Shown here one piece after another: positions 1 through 6,546 of a stretch of 7,748 nt of DNA. Source of the stretch: Synergistaceae bacterium (GTDB lineage Bacteria > Synergistota > Synergistia > Synergistales > Aminobacteriaceae); assembly GCA_031270755.1 (NCBI GenBank), contig JAISWV010000314.1:1-7748 (forward strand), in the 5' to 3' direction. Under the pieces are notes generated by a model. The model did no database searches and was not told where the DNA came from. It worked only from the letters and a program-made list of their open reading frames with translations. The position numbers were made by a program, and so were the translations under genes. Numbering within the stretch: position 1 is the stretch's first letter; every line of letters begins with the position of its first letter.

Positions 1-890
1 TCCTGCAGGCCCTGAAAAAAGCGGATATGCGAAACCAATATGAGGTGAGAAATCGGGCGCTGTTTTATCTCCTGCGTACAGGGATCGCCCACGGGGATCC
101 CGAAAAAATCCGGAACGCGCTCGAACAGTTGGAAATGCAGCTTGGAATGCACGGATACCCCACCCGCTTCATTACCTATGACATCGCGCTGAGCTGGTAC
201 TATTCGCTCCTCGGTCAGCCGCAGTTTATCGTAAACTGGCTGAAGAGCGATTTCACGCAGGGGACTCTCGCCCTTTTTCCGGAAAAATTTGGAAATTTTA
301 TAAAGCCAAAGGTCTACTACGCGGGAAGACGGTATTATGAGCTGCTGTCTTTTCTCGAAAAAGCGCCGACTTCGCGCGCGACGTTGTTTGAGAAACTGGA
401 GATGAAGGTGCTTCAGGCCGCCTGCGAATATCAAATTAAACACAGAGACGCGTCGTTCTCTGTTCTAAAGGAAGCATATGACCTCGCACTGTCGAACGGC
501 CTGATGATGCCGTTTATTGAACTGGGTAAGGACATGCGCACGCTAACCGCCGCGGCGATACGGGAACAAAAATGCGATATTCCGGGGGAATGGCTTGAAA
601 TAATTCACCGAAAGGCGGCGACTTACGCGAAGCGTCTGGCTTTCGTCGTCTCGGAGTATAAAAACGCCAACAATATCGACGAAGAATGGAACGCGGCTCT
701 GTCAACCCGAGAGAGGGAAGTACTGAACGACCTTTACCGGGGTCTTTCGCGGTCAGAAATCGCCACTGCTCATGGCCTGTCGATCAACACGGTGAAAATG
801 ATCGGGAGATCCATCTACACAAAACTGGGCGGGAACAACCTTGTGGACATCATTCGCATTGCGCTTGAGCGCAAACTGATAGATAAATAA
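1..890 (+). CDS. LuxR-family transcriptional regulator, C-terminal part (5' end outside window)
   Basis: The reading frame is open from the left edge (first full codon at base 3), so the ATG at 27 is probably internal and the gene begins upstream. Numbering from that ATG, about residues 1-215 are helical with many Tyr, Leu and Ala residues, resembling the TPR-like region of large MalT-type regulators. Residues 225-284 form a GerE/LuxR DNA-binding domain. It opens with LSTREREVL, followed by the helix-turn-helix RSEIATAHGLSINTVKMIGR and the usual KLGGNNLVDIIRIA end. It should act as a cytoplasmic DNA-binding regulator. Its sensory or nucleotide-binding N-terminus is not visible, so ligand and targets are unknown. 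It is convergent with the neighbouring binding-protein gene, so it need not control that gene. The family call is secure; the role is not. Confidence 0.9.
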   Translation, partial: LQALKKADMRNQYEVRNRALFYLLRTGIAHGDPEKIRNALEQLEMQLGMHGYPTRFITYDIALSWYYSLLGQPQFIVNWLKSDFTQGTLALFPEKFGNFIKPKVYYAGRRYYELLSFLEKAPTSRATLFEKLEMKVLQAACEYQIKHRDASFSVLKEAYDLALSNGLMMPFIELGKDMRTLTAAAIREQKCDIPGEWLEIIHRKAATYAKRLAFVVSEYKNANNIDEEWNAALSTREREVLNDLYRGLSRSEIATAHGLSINTVKMIGRSIYTKLGGNNLVDIIRIALERKLIDK

Positions 891-1029
891 ACCGGACAAA
901 CACCAATTTCACCCAAACCATACACGTTTGGATGTACAGATGTAATATCTCTGTCACCTGCAGTCAGGCGATTTTCGGACGATCTGCAAGGCAGGGAGAC
1001 CGTGCCGTGCCGGTCAGCGATATAACCGC

Positions 1030-1083
1030 AGCAGTCCGGGCGTTCCGTCAGGTCCGCCGGACTGCTTCTCATTTTTTCTTTTC
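1030..1083 (+). terminator. Rho-independent terminator downstream of the LuxR gene
   Basis: A perfect 10-bp stem (AGCAGTCCGG at 1030-1039 with CCGGACTGCT at 1057-1066) has a 17-nt loop and is followed by TTTTTTCTTTT at 1072-1082. The T-tract lies on the + side only, so it should stop rightward transcription from the LuxR gene, whose stop codon is about 140 nt upstream. I see no matching T-tract for leftward transcription. The rest of 891-1104 holds only a weak 6-bp hairpin (913-931). Confidence 0.7.
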
Positions 1084-1104
1084 CCGACGCAGCCGTCCGC
1101 GTGC

Positions 1105-2610
1105 TTATTCTTCGAAGTAGACCTCGCGGACAGAGTGAACTTCGTTCAATTTCGGCTTGAACCCCCTGACATACTTTTGCGAGCCCGCCGTGGATTCATC
1201 TCCGTAGACGTAGATCATGGGCACCTGATCGTTGACGTATCGCTGAATCTCTCCGTAGATCGCTTCGCGCTCTCTGCCGTTGGGAATGGAACGCCCTTTG
1301 GCGAGCAGTTCTTCGATTTTGGGATCGTTGATGAATGTGTAGTTGGACGCCGAGCCGCCCTCCAGAAGAGGGGCCAGGGCGAAATTGGGGTCGGGTATCG
1401 TCGTGGGCCAGCCCAGAATGAAAAGGTCGTGTGTCCGCCCGCGCAGGCCATTCAGGAACGCGCCCCATTCCAGCACTTTGATTTCGGCGGTAATACCCAC
1501 GTCCAGAAGCTGCGCCTGCATGATCATCGCGGAATCCACGCGCTCTTTTCGTTCGTTGGTCCAAATTTCAAGTTTCAGGTCTTTGATTCCGGCCTCGGCC
1601 AGGAGTCTCTTCGCCTCTTCCACGTCCTGCCTGTGGGGCGGAAGCTTCCCGTCCAGCGAGTACAGCACCCCGAACGGAATCAGGGACGTCGGCAGTTTTC
1701 CGGTGCCCCGCCATACGGCTTTTTGAATGGCAACCGTGTCCAACGCCGCGCTGATGGCTTTTCGGACGCGAATGTCGTCAAAGGGCTTTTTGGTGACGTT
1801 GAACCCCATGTAGCATACGGAGGTTTGAGGTTCCCGGTAAAGAACCAGGTCCAGGTTCTCCTCGATATGTCTCATGTCGTTGGCGATAATCGGGAACGCG
1901 AGATCCGCCCCTCCGGCCTCCAGTTCGATGGTTCGGCTGGAAGGTTCGGGAACCGAGCGGACCTCAAGGGTCCTGAACCTGACTTTGGGACCCCAATAAG
2001 CGTCGAAGCGTTCCAGGACGTACTTGTTTCCCTTCTGCCAGCTCACAAATTTGAATGGCCCGGTCCCGACGGGCTGCATGCCATAATCCTCGCCAGCAGC
2101 CTCGACGGCCTTTTTATTGACGATGCAGGCCCAACTGCCCGTTAGAGACAGAAAAAAAGAATAATCCACCTCTTTCAGGTAAATGACGACCGTATAGTCG
2201 TCCAGGGCCTCGACTTTTTCGAGGTTCTGCGAGTAGGTCGCCACCTTGCTTCCTTTGTCGCCCATGGCCCGCTCCAGCGAAAATTTGACGTCTTCGGCCT
2301 TCATTTCCTCGCCATTGTGAAAGAGTACCCCCCTGCGCAGCGTCATTTTGTACTGCGTGTCCGAAAGAAACTCCCAGGATTCGGCCAGGCCCGGCAGCGC
2401 TTCCCCTTCCGAGTCGACAAAAATCAGGGTGTCGTACAACGAAAGACAGGCTCTCGTGCTCGGCAAATCGTTATGAGCGACGGGGTCCATCGTCGTGGCA
2501 TCATACTGATCCGCCACGATCAACGTGTCCCTGACCGCCGCAGAGGCGCTCCACCCCCAGAGCAGGATCAACACCCACAACACCACGCCCTTACTCTTCC
2601 ATTTTCTCAT
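1105..2610 (-). CDS. ABC transporter substrate-binding protein, family 5 (orphan)
   Basis: This 501-residue protein is the normal length for SBP_bac_5 (DppA/OppA-like) binding proteins. Residues 1-24 are a signal peptide: a Lys/Arg-rich start, a hydrophobic core and an Ala-Ser-Ala cleavage site. There is no lipobox Cys, so it should be soluble in the periplasm. The family signature region spans about residues 74-113, including GLAESWEF and RRGVLFHNGEEMKAEDVKFS. The usual VGTGPFKFVSW segment is near 181-191, and lobe-II features such as RVRKAISAALD and a typical C-terminal region follow. The ATG start is supported by GAGGAGGG at 2619-2626 on the minus strand. No permease or ATPase accompanies it on this strand. 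It is divergent from the RpiR gene and the transporter operon, so it may share their permeases. The ligand is unresolved: peptides are most likely, but the family also carries nickel, opines and glutathione. Confidence 0.95.
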   Translation of the reverse strand: MRKWKSKGVVLWVLILLWGWSASAAVRDTLIVADQYDATTMDPVAHNDLPSTRACLSLYDTLIFVDSEGEALPGLAESWEFLSDTQYKMTLRRGVLFHNGEEMKAEDVKFSLERAMGDKGSKVATYSQNLEKVEALDDYTVVIYLKEVDYSFFLSLTGSWACIVNKKAVEAAGEDYGMQPVGTGPFKFVSWQKGNKYVLERFDAYWGPKVRFRTLEVRSVPEPSSRTIELEAGGADLAFPIIANDMRHIEENLDLVLYREPQTSVCYMGFNVTKKPFDDIRVRKAISAALDTVAIQKAVWRGTGKLPTSLIPFGVLYSLDGKLPPHRQDVEEAKRLLAEAGIKDLKLEIWTNERKERVDSAMIMQAQLLDVGITAEIKVLEWGAFLNGLRGRTHDLFILGWPTTIPDPNFALAPLLEGGSASNYTFINDPKIEELLAKGRSIPNGREREAIYGEIQRYVNDQVPMIYVYGDESTAGSQKYVRGFKPKLNEVHSVREVYFEE

Positions 2611-2618
2611 GTTTCATT

Positions 2619-2626
2619 CCCTCCTC
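2619..2626 (-). promoter_or_regulatory. Shine-Dalgarno site of the orphan binding-protein gene
   Basis: GAGGAGGG on the minus strand lies 8 nt before the ATG at 2610. It fixes the start, which also yields a complete signal peptide. Confidence 0.75.
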
Positions 2627-2652
2627 ACTCTATTGACCGCAAAGACATTACG

Positions 2653-2690
2653 ATTCATTATTATAATATAATTTCACGCTAAGTTACCAG
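2653..2690 (-). promoter_or_regulatory. Possible promoter of the orphan binding-protein gene
   Basis: The minus strand has an exact TATAAT at 2660-2665, which would place the transcript start about 40 nt before the ATG. The region at the expected -35 distance (GGTAAC or TGGTAA near 2683-2689) matches the consensus poorly. The surroundings are very AT-rich, so chance matches are likely. Confidence 0.3.
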
Positions 2691-2730
2691 ATTATTATTC
2701 CTTTAGTATAGATAAATTATAAACATTCAA

Positions 2731-2850
2731 GCTCGAGGCAGCGGATCTCGTTCGCCCAAAGGCGAACTCACTGATGAGGAAGCTGAGCGATTCGCACAAC
2801 TCCTTCGTCTCCGACTCTCTGTTTATGGCCCCTCCGAGACCTCCTCTGCG
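2731..2850. other. GC-richer intergenic block with hairpin; possible small repeat element or gene remnant
   Basis: Between AT-rich flanks, this block of about 110-120 bp has clearly higher GC. It contains a perfect 7-bp hairpin (GTTCGCC at 2750-2756, loop CAAA, GGCGAAC at 2761-2767). Its ends are imperfectly complementary: GCAG 2738-2741 with CTGC 2846-2849, and GG(A)TCTCG 2743-2750 with CGAGACC 2835-2841 (one bulged A). The block is stop-free in two plus frames and one minus frame. One plus frame reads GELTDEEAERFAQLLRLRL and ends at 2862; the minus frame reads ETKELCESLSFLISEFAFGR. None has a convincing start with a ribosome-binding site. This could be a dispersed palindromic or MITE-like element, a broken gene tail, or structured leader DNA. 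With its flanks it makes up the 325-bp gap between genes. Confidence 0.35.
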
Positions 2851-2852
2851 GT

Positions 2853-2898
2853 AATGATATGAATTTTTTGTTTCATAATGTTTGCTGAAATGATATGA
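2853..2898. repeat. Two direct copies of AATGATATGA
   Basis: AATGATATGA occurs exactly at 2853-2862 and again at 2889-2898, 36 bp apart start to start, just upstream of the RpiR gene. A perfect interrupted palindrome, TATGAA 2858-2863 and TTCATA 2872-2877 with 8 nt between, overlaps the first copy. These may be regulator sites, but the DNA is AT-rich and the function is inferred only from position. Confidence 0.4.
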
Positions 2899-2920
2899 TA
2901 AATGCAATCCAAAAAATTCA
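2860..2920 (+). promoter_or_regulatory. Inverted repeat enclosing a putative -10 upstream of the RpiR gene
   Basis: TGAATTTTTTG (2860-2870) is perfectly complementary to CAAAAAATTCA (2910-2920); the arm centres are 50 bp apart. A -10-like TATGAT lies between them at 2894-2899, with no good -35. A protein binding the arms would cover the likely promoter, so autoregulation by the RpiR protein is plausible. A similar arrangement occurs before the second binding-protein gene. Confidence 0.4.
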
Positions 2921-2926
2921 GAGAGG
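2921..2926 (+). promoter_or_regulatory. Shine-Dalgarno site selecting the GTG start of the RpiR gene
   Basis: GAGAGG lies 9 nt before the GTG at 2936. The nearby upstream ATG triplets (2890, 2895, 2902) are all out of frame, so the GTG is the best start. Confidence 0.6.
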
Positions 2927-2935
2927 GCAAAGCCA

Positions 2936-3862
2936 GTGACGGAAAACGACATTTTCGAACGGATACGTCTGAAACTTCATAATCTCTCCAATTCTAACAA
3001 AAGAATCGCTCAATTTTTCATGACTTCCTGCGAACGAGCCGCGAAGATGAATTCTCGTGACATCGCGGCAGAGCTGGGACTGTCCGCGGCAACGGTTGTG
3101 CGCTTCGCGGCGGCACTGGATTACGAGGGCTTCGGCGACATGTTGCGCAGTTTACGAGACTCAGCCTTCCGCATCGCCCACGGGCCTATGAAAAAACTGC
3201 GGGAATCAATCCTTCAGCATGAACCGGTGGAAGAAGTTCTCCACAAGGTCGTGCGGTACGAAATCAGCGCACTGGAATCTGACAGGCTCGAACCCGTGAA
3301 CGAACCCTTCGTCCGCACCGCGAAGGCCCTGGCCGGGGCCGACCGCGTCTTTCTCGCCGCCGCGCGCTCGTCCTTCTGCGTGGCCCACTACGGGGCCTAC
3401 ATGCTGGGCAGCGCGTCGAAGAACGTGTTCTGTATCTCTTCGTCGGCGGAGGACCGCTACGACCGCATGGAAGACCTGTCCGACCGCGACGTGGCTCTCT
3501 TCGTCTCGTACCACCGCTACTACAGGGACACCGTCGACCTGGCGCGCTACGCGTACAGGAGCGGAGCCTTCACCGCGGGGATCACGGATTCCGCCTTCTC
3601 CCCTCTCGTTCCCTTCTGTAAAGAAATCCTGCTGGCCCCCAACCGCTGCCCGTTCGAGTCCAACGTCCCGGCCATGGTTCTCATGGATGCTTTGATCCTG
3701 GCGTTCACTCAGGCCAGGGCGGAACAGGCGAACGAAATCCTGGAGCGGCGGATCAAAATCCTCATGGAAAATGGCGCCTACACCAAGGACGACGGCGACG
3801 GGAAGGAGGGGAACGGACGGAAGAAAAAAATAAAGGAGAAAAAAGAGAACTCGCGTACCTGA
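2936..3862 (+). CDS. MurR/RpiR-family transcriptional regulator
   Basis: The protein has 308 residues in the two-domain MurR/RpiR arrangement. Residues 1-77 are the HTH_6 DNA-binding domain, with the helix-turn-helix around 39-66 (SRDIAAELGLSAATVVRFAA). Residues about 137-260 are a SIS fold, normally a phosphosugar sensor. The SIS motifs are altered: the usual Gly-rich GxGxS is AAARSS at 141-146, and the usual SYSGxT is SYHRYYRDT at 191-199. The ligand may therefore not be a classic sugar phosphate. Residues 283-308 form a charged Lys/Glu-rich tail beyond the domain, encoded by purine-rich DNA with short A-runs. The start is GTG. The first ~75 nt of the gene are AT-richer than the remainder. 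It is divergent from one binding-protein gene and 145 bp upstream of another in the same direction, so local control of transport is the natural inference. Confidence 0.92.
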   Translation: MTENDIFERIRLKLHNLSNSNKRIAQFFMTSCERAAKMNSRDIAAELGLSAATVVRFAAALDYEGFGDMLRSLRDSAFRIAHGPMKKLRESILQHEPVEEVLHKVVRYEISALESDRLEPVNEPFVRTAKALAGADRVFLAAARSSFCVAHYGAYMLGSASKNVFCISSSAEDRYDRMEDLSDRDVALFVSYHRYYRDTVDLARYAYRSGAFTAGITDSAFSPLVPFCKEILLAPNRCPFESNVPAMVLMDALILAFTQARAEQANEILERRIKILMENGAYTKDDGDGKEGNGRKKKIKEKKENSRT

Positions 3863-3874
3863 AACCGGTTGTTT

Positions 3875-3937
3875 TTTATTTTCCGAAGAGTGCTAACCGA
3901 CGTATGGATAATCATTTCTAGAGACCCGGAAAATAAA
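3875..3937 (+). promoter_or_regulatory. Inverted repeat enclosing a putative -10 upstream of the transporter operon
   Basis: TTTATTTTCCG (3875-3885) is perfectly complementary to CGGAAAATAAA (3927-3937), with arm centres 52 bp apart. A -10-like GATAAT lies between at 3907-3912, without a clear -35. No T-run follows, so it does not look like a terminator. Its left arm shares 7 of 11 bases with the left arm upstream of the RpiR gene. It is a candidate operator for the RpiR protein; this is inference. Confidence 0.4.
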
Positions 3938-3993
3938 GTTGGTGTTTTTGAGGTTGTTTTTCATGAATCAAGCGGCAAAATCCAAAACGAAAA

Positions 3994-4003
3994 GAGGAGA
4001 AGG
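3994..4003 (+). promoter_or_regulatory. Shine-Dalgarno site of the second binding-protein gene
   Basis: GAGGAGAAGG lies just before the ATG at 4008. It favours this start over the in-frame ATG at 3939, which would add 23 residues in front of a signal peptide. Confidence 0.75.
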
Positions 4004-4007
4004 TATC

Positions 4008-5534
4008 ATGAAGAAGGTCATGAAGAAAGCGCGGACGGCATTGCTGGCGGCGTTGGTTTTGGCGGCGTTCGTTCTCCCCGCCACGGGCGCGGAAGAACGC
4101 ACGCTCAACCTGAGCACCCTGGCGCCCCTTACGACGATCGATCCCCACGCGACGACAAACATCCAGGACATCATGTTCCACCGGCAGATCTTCGAGCCGC
4201 TCTTTTTCCAGAACGAGGCGACGGGCAAGTACGAGCCCCGCGTCGCCGAGAGCTACACGATCAGCCCCGACAACCTCACCTACACCTTCACCATCCGCAA
4301 GGGCGCGAAATTCCACAACGGCGAGGACGTGAAGGCCAGCGACGTGGCGTTTTCCCTCAAGCGCGCCATGAACAGCCCCAAGGTTCGGAGCTACACGGCC
4401 AGCGTGGCCGAGGTCACCCAGACCGGCGACTACACGGTGGACGTGAAGCTGAAGCAGCCCAACGCGGCCTTCCTCAACAACCAGAACATGATCCTGATCC
4501 TCAGCCAGAAGGAAGTCGAGGCCCAGGGGAAAGAGTTCGGAACCAAACTGACCCTGGCCGGGACGGGTCCCTTCTACCTCACGAGCCTCCAGCACGACGT
4601 CGAGTGGACCTGCGCGGCCTTTAAGGACTACTACCGGGGCGAGGCGCCCATCAGGAAACTCCACTACGTGCCCATCGCCGAGGCGTCGGCCGGGCTGATC
4701 GCCTTCGAGTCGGGCGAGCTGGACTGGTACATCGCCCCCATCGCCAACTGGAGCGCGCTCACGGCAAACCCCAACTACAAGACGGAACTCGTCCCCGCGA
4801 ACCACATCTCCTACGTGGCTGTCAACTACGAGCACGGCCCCCTGAACGACGACAACATCCGCCTGGCGATCGCCTGCGCCATCGACAAGGACGCCATGAA
4901 CATCGCGTGCTACGACGGCAACGCCGTCAACGCGGACTTCATGGTCCCGCCCCAGAACACGGGAGCCCCCACGAAAGGCGTCGTCTACAACTACGATCCC
5001 GAGAAGGCGAAGGAGTACGTGAAGAAGTCCGCCTACCCCAACGGAACCCACGTGGGCACCATCAACTGCTCCGCAGGCGGGTACTTCGAGAAAATGGCGC
5101 AGGTGCTCCAGAGCAACCTGGCCGACATCGGGCTGACCTCCGACATCAACCGGCTCGACTCGGCCACCAACCTGGACATGGCGCGCAACCAGAGGTACGA
5201 CCTCCTCTGCACCGGTTTCTCCCCCTACGGCGACTACGAATCCATCCGGATGTACAGCTATACCAAAATGAAGGGCGCCTACATGGTCAAGTTCGAAGGG
5301 GACAAATTCGACTACAGGACAATGGACGCCCTCTGGGACGCCGGCATCGCCACCACCGACCTCGCCGAACGGGAAAAGATCTACAGCGAGCTCTCCGACT
5401 GGATCGCCAAAACCGCGACGCTGCTTCCCATTTTCCACAAGGTGCAGCCCTACGTCTGGACGCCTGACCTCATTGTCCCTGTGAACTACCCCAACTACCC
5501 GCAGGTCTATGAGTGGTCCTGGGCCAAAAAATAA
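4008..5534 (+). CDS. ABC transporter substrate-binding protein, family 5
   Basis: From the ATG at 4008 the protein has 508 residues. Residues 1-28 form a signal peptide (several Lys, then an Ala/Leu/Val core, ending LPATGA). There is no lipobox Cys, so it should be a soluble periplasmic binding protein. The SBP_bac_5 signature spans about 79-118, including RVAESYTISPDNLTYTF and KGAKFHNGEDVKASDVAFS. LAGTGPFYLTS lies at 183-193 and IRLAIACAIDKDAMN in the second half. Codons are strongly C-ending (AAC, TAC, GAC, ATC), consistent with high expression. The gene heads an operon-like series of two permeases and an ATPase, so it is the dedicated binding protein of this importer. It is a different sequence from the orphan binding protein encoded at 1105-2610. 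The ligand cannot be read from the sequence; peptides are the usual expectation. Confidence 0.95.
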   Translation: MKKVMKKARTALLAALVLAAFVLPATGAEERTLNLSTLAPLTTIDPHATTNIQDIMFHRQIFEPLFFQNEATGKYEPRVAESYTISPDNLTYTFTIRKGAKFHNGEDVKASDVAFSLKRAMNSPKVRSYTASVAEVTQTGDYTVDVKLKQPNAAFLNNQNMILILSQKEVEAQGKEFGTKLTLAGTGPFYLTSLQHDVEWTCAAFKDYYRGEAPIRKLHYVPIAEASAGLIAFESGELDWYIAPIANWSALTANPNYKTELVPANHISYVAVNYEHGPLNDDNIRLAIACAIDKDAMNIACYDGNAVNADFMVPPQNTGAPTKGVVYNYDPEKAKEYVKKSAYPNGTHVGTINCSAGGYFEKMAQVLQSNLADIGLTSDINRLDSATNLDMARNQRYDLLCTGFSPYGDYESIRMYSYTKMKGAYMVKFEGDKFDYRTMDALWDAGIATTDLAEREKIYSELSDWIAKTATLLPIFHKVQPYVWTPDLIVPVNYPNYPQVYEWSWAKK

Positions 5535-5540
5535 ATAATT

Positions 5541-5604
5541 CCCCTCCGGGGGCCAAAGGGCCGCGGGCCCTTTGGAATCCCGATTCCAATTGGAGGTATC
5601 TCCA
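5541..5604 (+). promoter_or_regulatory. Series of hairpins between binding-protein and permease genes, covering the permease ribosome-binding site
   Basis: The 69-bp gap can fold into four consecutive structures. A small CCCC-TCC-GGGG hairpin lies at 5541-5551. A strong 10-bp stem (CCAAAGGGCC, loop GCG, GGCCCTTTGG) spans 5553-5575. A 7-bp stem (TTGGAAT, loop CCCG, ATTCCAA) spans 5572-5589 and competes with the strong stem for TTGG. A 5-bp stem TGGAG-GTAT-CTCCA (5591-5604) pairs the Shine-Dalgarno sequence and touches the A of the permease ATG. No T-run follows, so full termination is unlikely. Partial termination, 3'-end protection of the upstream message, or reduced permease translation are the likely roles. 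Confidence 0.6.
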
Positions 5605-6545
5605 TGCACCGTTTCATCTTCAGGCGCCTGCTCATGATGATTCCCATCGTGATTGGGGTGTCGTTCCTGATTTTCATCATCATCGACATGATCCCCGGCG
5701 ATCCCGGCTCCAACCTTCTGGGGCCGGGCGCCCGCCAGGAAGATATCGATATGCTGAACGAGGAGCTGGGCTACAACCTGCCCCTCTTCCAGCGCTACGG
5801 GAAGTACGTGTACGACGCGCTCTTCCGCCTCGACCTGGGGAAGTCCTACGCCACGAAGAAGCCGGTCGTGACCGAAATCGCCAACCGGCTCCCCATCTCG
5901 CTGACCGTGGCGTTCAACGCCATCCTGTTCTCGCTCGTCTTCGGGGTCCCTTTGGGGGTGCTGTCGGCGGTAAAGCAAAACACGATCTTCGACCGCATCC
6001 CCACCGGTCTGGCTCTGCTTCTGGCGGCACAGCCGGCGTTTCTGATCGGGCTCGTGCTGATGCTGATTTTTTCCCTGCGCCTGGGCTGGTTCCCCGCCAA
6101 CGGCGTGGCGAGCTGGAAAAGCTACGTCATGCCGATGATCGCGCTGGGCCTCCCCTACGGAGGCCGCCAGCTTCGCTTCACGCGATCCAGCATGCTGGAG
6201 ACCATCCGGCAGGACTACGTCCGCACAGCCAGGGCCAAGGGCGCCGCCCCGCGCCTCGTCATCTGGAAACACGCCATGAAGAACGCCCTCCTCCCCGTCA
6301 TCACCGTGGCGGGCAACAGCTTCGGAATCCTCATCGGAGGGGCGATCGCCACGGAAACGCTCTTCGGGCTGCCCGGCCTGGGGTCCTTCATCGTGGCGGG
6401 CATCAAACAGAAGGACGTTCCCGTCGTCACGGGGGGCATCATCGTCTTCGCCGTCGTCTTCTCCTTCGTCATCCTGGCGGTGGACCTCTCCTACGCCTTC
6501 GTCGACCCCCGCATCCGGGCGAAGTACTCGGGAAGGAGGGACTGA
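5604..6545 (+). CDS. Peptide-type ABC transporter permease, DppB/OppB family
   Basis: This 313-residue inner-membrane protein matches the usual DppB length. Hydrophobic segments lie near residues 10-28, 99-121, 134-157, 174-188, 231-250 and 277-298. The family N-terminal pattern is present: an RLL...P start, then MIPGDP at 29-34. The cytoplasmic EAA loop that docks the ATPases lies at 204-231 (DYVRTARAKGAAPRLVIWKH). ETLFGLPGLG at 251-260 and a DPRIR end are also typical. The ATG at 5604 is preceded by TGGAGGT. It pairs with the DppC-type permease encoded next, 1 bp downstream, to form the channel. Nothing unusual is seen in the protein; the exact substrate is unknown, so no gene symbol is given. 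Confidence 0.95.
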   Translation: MHRFIFRRLLMMIPIVIGVSFLIFIIIDMIPGDPGSNLLGPGARQEDIDMLNEELGYNLPLFQRYGKYVYDALFRLDLGKSYATKKPVVTEIANRLPISLTVAFNAILFSLVFGVPLGVLSAVKQNTIFDRIPTGLALLLAAQPAFLIGLVLMLIFSLRLGWFPANGVASWKSYVMPMIALGLPYGGRQLRFTRSSMLETIRQDYVRTARAKGAAPRLVIWKHAMKNALLPVITVAGNSFGILIGGAIATETLFGLPGLGSFIVAGIKQKDVPVVTGGIIVFAVVFSFVILAVDLSYAFVDPRIRAKYSGRRD

Positions 6546-6546
6546 A

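Noticed and set aside
1135..2145. A 336-codon plus-strand frame opposite the orphan binding protein
   Set aside because: It is a shadow of the convincing minus-strand gene, with no ribosome-binding site of note and no family features.
2766..2795. Possible hammerhead ribozyme core (CTGATGAG at 2771)
   Set aside because: The following stem and the required GAAA segment are absent (GATT is found instead), and no matching third stem is seen.
2695..2952. An 85-codon minus-strand frame through the divergent gap
   Set aside because: It overlaps the RpiR start and its ribosome-binding region, has no clear ribosome-binding site, and crosses AT-rich regulatory DNA. Its middle part is discussed instead as a possible repeat or remnant.
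3863..3880. Possible terminator after the RpiR gene (AACCGGTT followed by GTTTTTT)
   Set aside because: AACCGGTT is a loop-less palindrome and cannot form a terminator hairpin, and no upstream arm pairs with it. Read-through into the transporter operon remains possible.
3939..4007. Upstream in-frame ATG at 3939 for the second binding protein
   Set aside because: It would put 23 residues before a clear signal peptide, and the strong ribosome-binding site lies at 3994-4003 before the ATG at 4008.
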